Shown here: piece after piece, positions 53,680-62,763 of the stretch
How the letters are laid out: the number at the start of each line of letters is the position of its first letter
How positions within the stretch are numbered: position 1 is the first letter of the stretch
DNA from: Streptomyces sp. NBC_00425
Lineage (GTDB): Bacteria; Actinomycetota; Actinomycetes; Streptomycetales; Streptomycetaceae
Length of the DNA: 64,000 nt
Assembly: GCF_036030735.1 (NCBI RefSeq)
Contig: NZ_CP107928.1
Coordinates: forward strand, 5,146,001-5,210,000
Direction of reading: 5' to 3'
The notes under the pieces: generated by a model
Told to the model about the DNA's origin: nothing
The model's input: the letters and a program-made list of their open reading frames with translations, nothing else
Databases searched by the model: none
Translations under genes and position numbers: made by a program

Positions 53680-55549
53680 ACCTGGACTCGGCCCAGTCCG
53701 CGAGGGCCACCGAGCCCAGGGCGTCACGCGGCTCGACGACCAGCCGCACCGTCGTCCGGCCGACGAGGTCCACATGGACGGGGACGGCCGGCTCGCCGCC
53801 CCTGACCGTGCCGGAGGTCCAGAGCCGGTTCCCGTCGCCGTAGACGGAGAAGGCGACCCCGCCGAGTCTGAGCGTCAGGTCGTCGAGGCCGACCAGCGCG
53901 TCGTACGCGGTGCACGCACGGTGGAGGTCGACGGTGACGGAGGAGCCGCCGTGCACGGTCACCCCGCCCATGTACCGCCGGTCGGCGATGGACAGCGCGG
54001 ACCGCTGCCACACCCAGCTGCTCCCGCGGAGCCGGATCTCGGGCCCGGCCCCGTCGCCGACGACGTCGAAGGGCAGCTCGCCCAGCGGATGGACGGTCGG
54101 GGCGGGCGTCGGTGCGGGCGGCGGCGTCCGGGTGGGCGTAGGTGCGGGCGGGGGCGTCGACTCCGGGGCGGTCGGGGGAGACGGGCTGGGCGTGGCTGCG
54201 GGGACCGGGGAGGCCTCCGCCTCGGAGGCGGCCGTCGGCGTAGGCGCGGCGGCCGGCACGATCACCGGCGGTTGCGGATCGGGCCGCCGCGCGCGCGTCG
54301 GTGCGGGCGTCGGCTGCTCGGGCTGCGCGACCGGCGCGGGGGCGGAGGCCGCCGGCCGTGCCTCGGGCTGCCGGGCCGGGGCGTCGTGGCCGACGAGCGC
54401 GAGGGCCACCGCGGCGGCCGCCACCGCGACCACGCCGGCCGCGACACCCGCCTTCACGGGCGCGCCCAGCCCCTCCGAGACCGCCGCACCGCCCGCGGCG
54501 CCCGCTCCGCCCGAGGAGCCGCCTGCGGCGGCCGCGCCCGCGGCGCCCGCGCCGGCGCCGCCGAGGAGCGCGAGGGCCTTGGCGTAGCCGGCGGCGCCGA
54601 ACCACCCGATGACCGCGACCGGCACCACGGCGGGGATGCTGCCGGCCACTTCCTCGATCTGCAGCGCCGCCAGCCGGCACCTGGAGCACTCCTCCAGGTG
54701 CTTGCGCAGTCCCCGTTCGGCGCGGGTGCGCAGCCGGCGACGGGCGTAGGAGCCGAGCTGGTCGGCGTAGCCGGCGCACTCCTCGTCGCTGGTGAGCGTG
54801 GCGCTGACATGGGCCTGGAGGTAGGCCTGCTTGAGGCCCTCGCGGGCACGGCTGGCGAGCACGCGGGTGCCGTTGGCGTCGAGGCCGAAGAGCATGGCGA
54901 CCTCGCTCGGCGACTCGTCCTCGACCTCGGTGTGCCACAGCACGGCCTGCCAGCGCTCGGGAAGGGAGCGGAAGGCCTGCATGGCCATGGACTGCTCGGC
55001 CTCGTGCATCGCGCGGACGTCGGCGCCCAGGCCGAGCGTGTCGTCGTCGGACATCTCCGAAGCGCGGGCGGACCCCGCGGCGAACACCGCGAAATCGTCC
55101 ACGAGTTGTTCGCGCTTCGCCGACCGCGTCCAGCCGGCGGCCACCCGCCGTACGGAGGTGAGGAGGTAGGCGCGGACGGCGTACTCGGGGCCGGAGCCGC
55201 CGCGCACCGCCTGGAGCATGCGCGCGAACACCTCGGCGGTGAGGTCGTCGGCGGTGTGCGCGTCCCGGCAGCAGGTACGGGCGTAGCGGCGCACGGCGTC
55301 GGCGTGGCGCCGGTAGAGCTCCTCGTAGGCCGTGTCGTCGCCCGAGCGCATCCGGCCGATCAGGTCGGTGTCGGCGGGCGGCAGATCCCGCGGCGGCGGC
55401 AGGACACCGCCGTCGGCCCGCCACTCCCGCTGGGCCGGAACCGTGCCCTCGAAAGCGGGGTCGGGCGGGGACGCCACGGGGTCGCCCGCCGGGCCGCTCG
55501 CGCGTCCGCCCTGGCTCGGCACCTGTTCGTCCCGACCGTCAACGCTCAT
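53666..55549 (-). CDS. ECF sigma factor fused to membrane segments and an NPCBM domain
   Basis: 627 residues. Sigma-70 region 2 (about 65-135; DDTAYEELYRRHADAVRRYA) and region 4 (about 185-240) are followed by a zinc anti-sigma-like motif H-x3-C-x2-C (HLEECSRC, about 286), one or two hydrophobic membrane segments (about 303-345 and 365-388), a Pro/Thr-rich linker and a C-terminal NPCBM-type carbohydrate-binding domain (about 500-627). The protein therefore joins transcription factor, tether and wall-facing sensor in one chain. Release would probably need proteolysis. ATG at 55549. Downstream of atrA on the same strand, 273 bases away. Confidence 0.9.
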   Translation of the reverse strand: MSVDGRDEQVPSQGGRASGPAGDPVASPPDPAFEGTVPAQREWRADGGVLPPPRDLPPADTDLIGRMRSGDDTAYEELYRRHADAVRRYARTCCRDAHTADDLTAEVFARMLQAVRGGSGPEYAVRAYLLTSVRRVAAGWTRSAKREQLVDDFAVFAAGSARASEMSDDDTLGLGADVRAMHEAEQSMAMQAFRSLPERWQAVLWHTEVEDESPSEVAMLFGLDANGTRVLASRAREGLKQAYLQAHVSATLTSDEECAGYADQLGSYARRRLRTRAERGLRKHLEECSRCRLAALQIEEVAGSIPAVVPVAVIGWFGAAGYAKALALLGGAGAGAAGAAAAGGSSGGAGAAGGAAVSEGLGAPVKAGVAAGVVAVAAAAVALALVGHDAPARQPEARPAASAPAPVAQPEQPTPAPTRARRPDPQPPVIVPAAAPTPTAASEAEASPVPAATPSPSPPTAPESTPPPAPTPTRTPPPAPTPAPTVHPLGELPFDVVGDGAGPEIRLRGSSWVWQRSALSIADRRYMGGVTVHGGSSVTVDLHRACTAYDALVGLDDLTLRLGGVAFSVYGDGNRLWTSGTVRGGEPAVPVHVDLVGRTTVRLVVEPRDALGSVALADWAESRFTCS

Positions 55550-55822
55550 CGCGGAAGACTCCCGACGCCTGCCCCACCAGTCCCGACCACCGGGTCAGAG
55601 TGCCATATCGGCTTTCGGTCAGGGCCCCGTCGGACGGGCCGTCCACGCGTCCGTGGGGATCTGCCGCGGTCCGCCACCGGGTCTCACCCCTCAACGGGCT
55701 GAGCCCAACCCCCTTGTTGTGCAGGGGAGTTGGTGACGGCGTGCGTAGGCCCCGGTCCGTCGGCCGTGGTGCGCGGGGTGCGGGGGCCGCTCGGGACCCC
55801 CGCCCACCGTCACCCTCACGAG

Positions 55823-56596
55823 TCAGGAAGGCCGCGAGCGCAGACCCTCCAGCAGGATGTCCAGCAGTCGCGCGGAGGCCGCCGCCTGCTGCGCCGGATC
55901 CGGCAGCGAGGGCGCCGCCGTCGCGATGACCAGCAGCACGTCCGACACCGACACGTCGGCGCGCAGTTCGCCCGCCTCCCGCGCCCGCTCCACGAGCCGG
56001 CCCACGACCTCGAGCAGCGCCGTCGCCCCGTTGTCGTCGACAGCCGTCGTCGCGCCGTCCTCGGGGACGAGCCGCAGCTCACCGGAGCCCGGCTGGGTCC
56101 GCTGCTGCGGCACCCGCGCCGTCTCGACCGGCACGCCCTCCACGTCGTCCTCCGCGACGCCGACCCGCAGCACCTGCGGTGGCAGCAGCCGCCCCGCGCC
56201 GGACGCCACGGACGTCCGCAGGAAGCGCGACAGCGCCGACCACGGCTCGTCCTCCTGCCCGAGCGCCGTGCGCGCCTGGTCCGTCAGCCGGGAGGTCTCC
56301 TCCTCGGCTATCCGCCGGACCAGCACGTCCTTGCTGGGGAAGCGCCGGTACACCGTGCCGACGCCGACCCGCGCGCGCCGCGCCACGTCCTCCATCGGCG
56401 CGCCGTAGCCCAGCTCGCCGAACACCTCGCGTGCAGCCCTCAGTACGTGTTCCAGGTTGCGCTGTGCATCCACGCGCAGCGGCGCTGTCCGCGCGCCCTC
56501 TCCGCGTCCGCCGCCCAGTGCCGTCCCGACCGCGCCGCCTGGCGCGAGGGCCGACGTGGACGACGTCGACGACCAATGCGAACTCTGCATGTGCAT
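55823..56596 (-). CDS. atrA: TetR-family regulator AtrA
   Basis: 257 residues. N-terminal TetR helix-turn-helix (VLRAAREVFGELGYGAPMEDVARRARVGVGTVYRRFPSKDVLVRRI) after a ~45-residue leader; the remainder is a ligand-binding helical domain. Named from context (sigma factor, NDH-2 and SpoIIE-type phosphatase neighbours as in S. coelicolor), where AtrA activates actII-ORF4 and other genes. ATG at 56596 follows GGGGGA at good spacing. The ligand is unknown. Confidence 0.85.
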   Translation of the reverse strand: MHMQSSHWSSTSSTSALAPGGAVGTALGGGRGEGARTAPLRVDAQRNLEHVLRAAREVFGELGYGAPMEDVARRARVGVGTVYRRFPSKDVLVRRIAEEETSRLTDQARTALGQEDEPWSALSRFLRTSVASGAGRLLPPQVLRVGVAEDDVEGVPVETARVPQQRTQPGSGELRLVPEDGATTAVDDNGATALLEVVGRLVERAREAGELRADVSVSDVLLVIATAAPSLPDPAQQAAASARLLDILLEGLRSRPS

Positions 56597-56976
56597 GAAT
56601 AATCCCCCGGTAATGACGTCTCCCCCCGGAGACTTTCCCCGCCATCGAAAGCCGGGGCGTGAAACACAGGGGACGGCCGCCCCGGGCCCGCCCGTCGCAG
56701 ACCCGCAGAGCGCTTCCCCCTGACACCCCGTCGTCAGACGAACATAGTTGAGAGAGAGTCAATTCAGAAGGGGCACGTTCCGCACCGAGCGACCCCCGAT
56801 CGGAGTACGAGCGGCATACGTCCCGATTGCGCCCCCTCCCGCACTCCGGTACACCCGACCTGACCTGCGCATCCGTCCCACACTCCGGTGTTTCGGCCAA
56901 CCCCTCGGCCACCCGGCTCGCGGTCACACAAATTGTCGAGGCTGTGGACAAACGCAAGCGCCGGGTGCGTCATGGG
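56597..56976. promoter_or_regulatory. Divergent region between atrA and NDH-2
   Basis: 380 bases without a gene. An inverted repeat TTGA-GAGAGAG-TCAA (56748-56762) lies centrally and is a candidate TetR-type or promoter element. CACAAATTGT near 56929 may be the ndh -10 area. A reverse-strand perfect DnaA box is at 56943. Confidence 0.4.
56943..56951 (-). promoter_or_regulatory. Perfect DnaA box at the start of the NDH-2 gene
   Basis: TGTGGACAA on the plus strand, i.e. TTGTCCACA on the minus strand, 26 bases before the chosen ndh start codon. Confidence 0.5.
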
Positions 56977-58356
56977 ATGGTGAAGGAACGTGCGCGCATT
57001 CTCGTTGTCGGCGGCGGCTACGTCGGGATGTACACGGCCCTGCGGCTGCAGCGCAGGCTGAAACAGGAACTGGGCCGCGGCGAGGCCGAGATCACGGTCG
57101 TCACCCCCGACCCGTACATGACCTACCAGCCCTTCCTCCCCGAGGCGGCCGCGGGGTCCATCTCCCCCCGGCACGTCGTCGTGCCGCTGCGCCGCGTCCT
57201 GCCCCACTGCCGGGTCGTGGTCGGCGAGGTCACCGCCGTCGACCACGCCGAACGCACCGCCACCCTCACCACCCTCGCCACCGAGGAGGAGGGCGCCGGC
57301 CCCCAGCAGCTGACGTACGACGAACTCGTCCTCGCGCCCGGATCCGTCTCCCGCACCCTGCCCGTCCCCGGGCTCGCCGACTACGCCATCGGCTTCAAGA
57401 CCGTCGAAGAGGCCATCGGGCTGCGCAACCACGTGATCGAACAGATGGACATCGCCTCCTCCACCCGCGACCCCGCCATCCGTGACGCGGCCCTCACCTT
57501 CGTCTTCGTCGGCGGCGGCTACGCGGGCGTGGAGGCACTCGGCGAGCTCGAGGACATGGCCCGTTACACCACGCGCTACTACCACAACGTCCAGCCCGAG
57601 GACATGAAGTGGATCCTGGTCGAGGCGTCCGACCGCATCCTGCCCGAGGTCGGCGCCGACCTCGGCCGCTACACGGTCAGTGAGCTGCGCCGCCGCAACA
57701 TCGACGTACGCCTGAACACCCGCCTGGACTCCTGCGCCGACCGCGTCGCCGTCCTCAGCGACGGCGCCCGCTTCCCCACCCGCACGGTCGTGTGGACCGC
57801 CGGCGTCAAACCCCACCCGCTCCTCGCCGCCACCGACCTCCCGCTCAGCGAACGAGGTCGGCTGAAATGCACCCCCGAGCTGACCGTCGAAGGCGTCACG
57901 CACGCGTGGGCGGCCGGGGACACCGCGGCCGTCCCCGACGTCACCGTCGACGAGCCCGGCAGGGAGACCGCACCCAACGCCCAGCACGCCGTCCGCCAGG
58001 CGAAGGTCCTCGCCGACAACATCGTGCGCTCCCTGCGCGGCGAACCCCTGCAGACGTACTCCCACACATACGTCGGCTCGGTCGCCTCACTGGGGCTCCA
58101 CAAGGGCGTCGCCCACGTCTACGGACGCAAGCTCAAGGGCTACCCGGCCTGGTTCATGCACCGCGCGTACCACCTCAGCCGCGTGCCCACCGTCAACCGC
58201 AAGATGCGCGTGCTCGCCGAGTGGACCCTCTCCGGACTCTTCAAACGGGAGATCGTCTCGCTCGGATCACTCGAACATCCTCGCGCGGAGTTCGAACTCG
58301 CTGCCGGTGGAAAGCCTTCTGAGGAGTCTTCCGGCGACCCGAACGGGTCGTCCTGA
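56977..58356 (+). CDS. Type II NADH dehydrogenase (NDH-2)
   Basis: 459 residues from ATG at 56977; an in-frame GTG at 56944 would add eleven basic residues and is possible. Two Rossmann motifs, ILVVGGGYVGMYTALRL (FAD) and FVFVGGGYAGVEALGEL (NADH), and the quinone-side PFLPEAAAG segment place it among non-proton-pumping NADH:quinone oxidoreductases. It is peripherally bound to the inner face of the membrane and feeds the respiratory chain. Confidence 0.94.
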   Translation: MVKERARILVVGGGYVGMYTALRLQRRLKQELGRGEAEITVVTPDPYMTYQPFLPEAAAGSISPRHVVVPLRRVLPHCRVVVGEVTAVDHAERTATLTTLATEEEGAGPQQLTYDELVLAPGSVSRTLPVPGLADYAIGFKTVEEAIGLRNHVIEQMDIASSTRDPAIRDAALTFVFVGGGYAGVEALGELEDMARYTTRYYHNVQPEDMKWILVEASDRILPEVGADLGRYTVSELRRRNIDVRLNTRLDSCADRVAVLSDGARFPTRTVVWTAGVKPHPLLAATDLPLSERGRLKCTPELTVEGVTHAWAAGDTAAVPDVTVDEPGRETAPNAQHAVRQAKVLADNIVRSLRGEPLQTYSHTYVGSVASLGLHKGVAHVYGRKLKGYPAWFMHRAYHLSRVPTVNRKMRVLAEWTLSGLFKREIVSLGSLEHPRAEFELAAGGKPSEESSGDPNGSS

Positions 58357-58677
58357 ACGAAACAGGAACTCCACCGGCCGCCCCCACGTCTGACGAATGT
58401 CGGCCCGGACGGCGGCCACACTGCCAGACTGCTCCCTGCTCATAGCCCGACCCCGAGCGCCCGAACCGCCCCGACCCCCTTCCGCGTCCCCTCCGAGTCC
58501 CTTCACCGCCCCTTCCCGAGCCCCGGCGGGCCGGCGCAGGCTCCCGCCGAACCCACCAGGCCGTCCCCACCAGCTCCACACCCCGGGTGCTGCAACAATG
58601 TGCGGCCACCGCCGCGCGGCCCCCGGAGCAGGCCGGGCACGGAGCCGGCCGACGACGACTACACGAGGCAAGGATTC
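58357..58677. other. Gap between NDH-2 and the PAS/SpoIIE gene
   Basis: 321 C-rich bases. Apart from AAGGA just before the next start I see no promoter, repeat or gene. Confidence 0.4.
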
Positions 58678-60327
58678 GTGAACTTCACGCGCTGGAGCGC
58701 CCGGCTCCCCGGAACACAGCGCCGCGCCGCCGCGCGGGCCGAGCACCCGGTCACCACCGCCGACCGACGCAGCGAGGGCTCCGTGCCCGCGGCCCGCGCC
58801 GAACAACTCACCGGCGCGCCCCCCGTGCCCGCGGTCGACGAACTCCCGGTGCGCGAGGTCCTCGACCGCGTCCCGGCCCTCGTGGCCCTCGTCCACGGCC
58901 CCGGCCACCGCCTCGCCTACGTCAACGACGCCTACGCGGCGGCCTTCGGCGCACGCCCGTGCGGCGAACCGGCGGCCGAGGCCCTGCCCGAACTCCGCGA
59001 CCTCGGCCTCATGCCCCTGCTGGACCAGGCCCTGCGCAGCGGCAAGCCCCGCACCCTGAAGTCGCGCAAGGCCCCCGACGGCCGCCACTACACCTTCACC
59101 TGCACCCCCGCCGCCGAGGACAACGGCGAAGGCGCGGTCCTGATCTTCGCCACCGACGTCACCGACCACGCCGAGGCCGCCGAACGTCTCAGGACCAGCG
59201 AACGCCGCCAGCGCGAGACCGCCGTCACGCTCCAGCGCTCGCTCCTGCCCCAGGAGCTCGAAGAGCCCGACGACCTGCGCATCGCCGCCACCTACCAGCC
59301 CGGCGGCACGGAAGCCGCGGTCGGCGGCGACTGGTACGACGTCATCACCCTCGGCGGCGGCCGCACCGCCCTCGTCATCGGCGACGTCATGGGCCGGGGC
59401 GTCCGCGCGGCCGCCGTCATGGGCCAGCTCCGAACGGCCGTCCGGGCGTACGCCCGCCTCGACCTGCCCCCGCACGAGGTGCTCCAGCTCCTCGACGGCC
59501 TCGCCATGGAGATCGACGCCAACCAGATCGCCACCTGCGTGTACGCCATCCACGACCCCAACGAGGGCCGGCTGGTGTACGCCTCCGCGGGACACCTGCC
59601 CATCCTCGTCCGCGACGACAACGGCACCGTGCTGCGCGCCGACGAGCCCACCGGCCCGCCGCTCGGCACCGGCGGCTGGATGCACGCCTCCGGCTCGATC
59701 CCGCTCGGCCCCGGCTCCACGGCCGTCCTCTACACCGACGGCCTGGTGGAGCGCCGCAACGAAGACCTGGACGAAGGCATCGCCGCTCTGGAGCGCGCCC
59801 TGGCCGGCGCCACCGGCACGCCCCAGGTCGTCTGCGACCGCCTCGTCCGCTCGGCCGGCGTCACCGCCGACCACGACGATGACGTCGCCGTCCTCGTCCT
59901 CCAGCACCCGGCGCGCAGCGGACCCGACGGAGAACTGTTCCGCAACGCGGCCCTGGAGCTCCTCGGCGGAGTCGAAGCGGCCCCACGCGCGCGTGCTTTC
60001 GCCTCGGGCGTCCTCACCAGCTGGCGCTTTCCGGCCGACCTGCACGACCTGGGCGTCCTCGCCACCAGCGAACTGGTCGCCAACTCCCTCCAGCACGGCA
60101 TCCCGCCCATGCGACTCCGGCTGCGCCGCACCGACCGCCGACTGATCATCGAGGTCACCGACGGAGACGACCACCTGCCGCGCCGCCGCCGCGCGGAACC
60201 GGGAGACGAGTCCGGCCGCGGCATCGCGATCGTCGCCACCATCGCCACCCACTGGGGCAGCAGACGCACCCCGGGCGGCGGCAAAGCGGTCTGGTGCGAG
60301 TTCGTCCTGCCGAAACCGGCGGAATGA
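58678..60327 (+). CDS. PAS / SpoIIE-type phosphatase / ATPase regulator
   Basis: 549 residues. A PAS domain (about 55-165; VREVLDRVPALVALV, YVNDAYAAAFG) precedes a PP2C-SpoIIE phosphatase with VGGDWYDVI (about 215-222), GDVMGRGVRAA and HDDDVAVLVL. A C-terminal anti-sigma-kinase-like HATPase_c has N-box ELVANSLQHG and GRGIAIVATI. Such proteins set the phosphorylation of anti-sigma-factor antagonists, here combining phosphatase and kinase-like parts. GTG at 58678 with AAGGA upstream is preferred to an earlier start lacking a site. Confidence 0.9.
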   Translation: MNFTRWSARLPGTQRRAAARAEHPVTTADRRSEGSVPAARAEQLTGAPPVPAVDELPVREVLDRVPALVALVHGPGHRLAYVNDAYAAAFGARPCGEPAAEALPELRDLGLMPLLDQALRSGKPRTLKSRKAPDGRHYTFTCTPAAEDNGEGAVLIFATDVTDHAEAAERLRTSERRQRETAVTLQRSLLPQELEEPDDLRIAATYQPGGTEAAVGGDWYDVITLGGGRTALVIGDVMGRGVRAAAVMGQLRTAVRAYARLDLPPHEVLQLLDGLAMEIDANQIATCVYAIHDPNEGRLVYASAGHLPILVRDDNGTVLRADEPTGPPLGTGGWMHASGSIPLGPGSTAVLYTDGLVERRNEDLDEGIAALERALAGATGTPQVVCDRLVRSAGVTADHDDDVAVLVLQHPARSGPDGELFRNAALELLGGVEAAPRARAFASGVLTSWRFPADLHDLGVLATSELVANSLQHGIPPMRLRLRRTDRRLIIEVTDGDDHLPRRRRAEPGDESGRGIAIVATIATHWGSRRTPGGGKAVWCEFVLPKPAE

Positions 60328-60472
60328 CCACGCCCGACGGCGGAACGACCAGGCTCGAGGACGGAACGAACACGCCCGACGACGGGACGACAGCGCGCCG
60401 GAAAAAGGCCGAACACGCATTCCCCGCGCGCGGCACCTAGGCGAACGCGCCCCCCGGTGCTACTAGCTCTGC

Positions 60473-61270
60473 ATGGCAGACGCAACGGGCTTTCACCTCA
60501 AGGGAAGCGCCCCCGAGCGCTACGAACACTACGTCGCGCCCCTCATGGCGCCCTTCGTCACCGCACTCGTGGACGCCGTGGACCTCTTCCCCGGCGCCTC
60601 CGTCCTCGACCTCGCCTGCGGCACCGGCTTCGCGGCCCGCGCCGCCGCCGCACAGGCCGGGCCCACCGGCCGGGTCGCCGGCGCGGACCTCAACGAGGCC
60701 ATGCTCAAGATCGCCCAGGCGTGTCACCCGCGCCTGTACCCGGACATCGAGTTCAGCGCCGCCCCCGCCGACGACCTGCCCTACCCCGACGCGACCTTCG
60801 ACGCCGTCCTCTGCCAGCAGGGAGCCCAGTTCTTCCCCGATCTCGACGCCGCCCTGAGGGAGACAGCCCGGGTCACCCGCCCCGGAGGCCGCTTCGCCGC
60901 CACGCTCTGGGCCCGGCTGGACGACTCCCCGTACTTCGTGGCCCAGTACCGGACGCTAGAGCAGTACGACGGCCAGGACGCCGCGGCGGGCTTTTGGGCC
61001 GCCTTCGACGCCGCGGACCGGGTGACCGCCGCCCTCGACCGCGCCGGCTTCCGCTCCACGGCCCGCCGCGACCTCACCTTCGCCATCGACCTCCCCCCAC
61101 TGGACGACTACATCGCCGGCCACCTCTCCTCGATCCCCTGGGGCCAGGCCCTCGTCGACGCCGGCGGCGACGAGGCCCTCACCCGGGCCGCCGAGACGAT
61201 CCGCGCGCAGCTCCCCGCCGCGACGACCACCTTCCCCTTCACGGCGACCCTGGTGACCGCGGTCCGCTGA
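60473..61270 (+). CDS. Class I SAM-dependent methyltransferase
   Basis: 265 residues. Methyltransferase_11-type fold with motif I VLDLACGTGFAARAA (43-57 region), an acidic GADLNEAML and CQQGAQFFPDLDAAL. It belongs to the UbiE-like group; the substrate is unknown. ATG at 60473 has no clear ribosome site. Ends at a strong bidirectional terminator shared with the converging MFS gene. Confidence 0.92.
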   Translation: MADATGFHLKGSAPERYEHYVAPLMAPFVTALVDAVDLFPGASVLDLACGTGFAARAAAAQAGPTGRVAGADLNEAMLKIAQACHPRLYPDIEFSAAPADDLPYPDATFDAVLCQQGAQFFPDLDAALRETARVTRPGGRFAATLWARLDDSPYFVAQYRTLEQYDGQDAAAGFWAAFDAADRVTAALDRAGFRSTARRDLTFAIDLPPLDDYIAGHLSSIPWGQALVDAGGDEALTRAAETIRAQLPAATTTFPFTATLVTAVR

Positions 61271-61282
61271 ACACACGGAAAC

Positions 61283-61322
61283 GGAGAGGCGGCCGTCGTC
61301 CGAGAACGACGGCCGCCTCTCC
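61283..61322. terminator. Bidirectional terminator between methyltransferase and MFS genes
   Basis: Perfect 17-base stem (GGAGAGGCGGCCGTCGT and complement) with a six-base loop. Confidence 0.92.
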
Positions 61323-61354
61323 CCGTGCGGTGGGCGCGATCCGCCCGAAGCGCC

Positions 61355-62638
61355 TCAGGCCTGCGCGGCCACGGGCTGCACGGCGGCCCCACCCCGGGCC
61401 ACCACCCGCTTGCGCACCAACCACGGCTGGTCCTGGACGGCGGTCAGCTGCCGCCCCAACCGCAGCGCGAGGTAGGTGATCCCCAGCGAGAACAGCAGGA
61501 ACGTCACGATGTACGGCGCGTGCAGCGAAGCCCCCATCGGTCCGCCCACCGCCGGCCCCACGGCCAGCGCGAGCTGCTTCACCAGGGCGAACGCCGAGTT
61601 GTACTGCCCCGCCATCCCGGCCGGGGCCAGATCGGCCACCAGCGGCGCGAGCGTCGGCGACAGCATCGCCTCACCCAGCCCGAACAGCGCGTACGTCGAC
61701 ACGAACGCGGCCGTCGCCATCTCGCGGCTCCCGTGACCGAGCCCGGCGTATCCCGCCACGACCCACGCCACGGCCCAGAGCAGCCCCACCGCCGCGATCA
61801 CCCGCGACCGCTTCTGCCGTTCCACGAACTTCAGCACGGCGAACTGCGCCACCACGATCATCGCCGTGTTGGCGGCCAGCGCGGTCCCGAGCGCGGACGT
61901 CGAGATGCCCGCGGCCTCGACCCCGTACGCGCTCAGCCCGGACTCGAACTGCCCGTAGCAGGCGAAGAACAGCACGAAGCCCAGCACACACAGCTGCACC
62001 ATGGCCCGGTTGCCGAGCAGCTGCTTCCAGCTGCCCCGCGCGGACTGCGGGGCGGCTTCCACGCGCGGGGCCCGCGGCAGCCGCACCGTCGACATCACCA
62101 CGGCCAGCAACAGGAACATCGCCGCCTCGATGCCGAACAGCAGGGTGAAGGACGAGACCCGTGTCGTGTCGACGAGGTGCCCGCCGATCAGGCCGCCCAC
62201 GCCGAGCCCGAGGTTCTGCAGGAAGAACTGCGTCGCGAACGCCCGCGAGCGCGTCTCCGCGGTCGAGCAGTCCACGATCATCGTCGCCAGCGCGGGCTGC
62301 ATCACGGCCTGCCCGGCCCCGAGCGCGGCCGCGGCGGCCAGTACGGCGGAGGCGGTGCCGGCCAGCCCCAGGCTCAGCGCGCCCAGCGCGGCGGTGACCA
62401 GGGCGGCGAGCAGGACCGGCAGTGGACCGCGCCGCACGATCGCCCGGCCGGCGAACGGCAGCACGATCAGCGCGGCGACGGCGAAGACGGCGAGCACCGT
62501 CCCCGCCGTCATGGCTCCCAGCCCCCGCACCTGCGCCACATAGACGTACAGGTAGGGGACGGTGAAACCGAGCCCGAACGCGCTGAGTGCATTGCCCACG
62601 TGGATCCGGCGCATCGCTGCGCCCATCGCCCTGGTCAC
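61355..62638 (-). CDS. MFS transporter, drug-exporter-like
   Basis: 427 residues, twelve membrane segments. MFS motif A-like GRAIVRRGPLP and a central loop after segment six place it with proton-driven exporters. GTG at 62638 is preferred over GTG 62644 because GAGG is then correctly spaced. Divergent from a MarR regulator with shared operator-like repeats between them, the usual layout for an efflux pump and its repressor. Confidence 0.9.
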   Translation of the reverse strand: MTRAMGAAMRRIHVGNALSAFGLGFTVPYLYVYVAQVRGLGAMTAGTVLAVFAVAALIVLPFAGRAIVRRGPLPVLLAALVTAALGALSLGLAGTASAVLAAAAALGAGQAVMQPALATMIVDCSTAETRSRAFATQFFLQNLGLGVGGLIGGHLVDTTRVSSFTLLFGIEAAMFLLLAVVMSTVRLPRAPRVEAAPQSARGSWKQLLGNRAMVQLCVLGFVLFFACYGQFESGLSAYGVEAAGISTSALGTALAANTAMIVVAQFAVLKFVERQKRSRVIAAVGLLWAVAWVVAGYAGLGHGSREMATAAFVSTYALFGLGEAMLSPTLAPLVADLAPAGMAGQYNSAFALVKQLALAVGPAVGGPMGASLHAPYIVTFLLFSLGITYLALRLGRQLTAVQDQPWLVRKRVVARGGAAVQPVAAQA

Positions 62639-62763
62639 GTTCACCTCAATCAGGTAGGAGTCTTCAGCACTTAGGACCGAAGACTTAGAAGCTAAAGTTC
62701 GAAGCTAAACTGTACACATCGAAGGACTTCAACACGAACGCGCCCCGTGCGATACTTGTTCCC
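62639..62763. promoter_or_regulatory. MFS/MarR divergent operator region
   Basis: Two direct copies of GAAGCTAAA (62688 and 62701, 13 bases apart), a TTAG-AAG-CTAA inverted repeat (62685-62695), GTCTTC...GAAGAC arms (62660-62684) and GAAGGACTTC (62721-62730). GATACT lies seven bases before the MarR ATG, so that message is probably leaderless. Confidence 0.55.
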
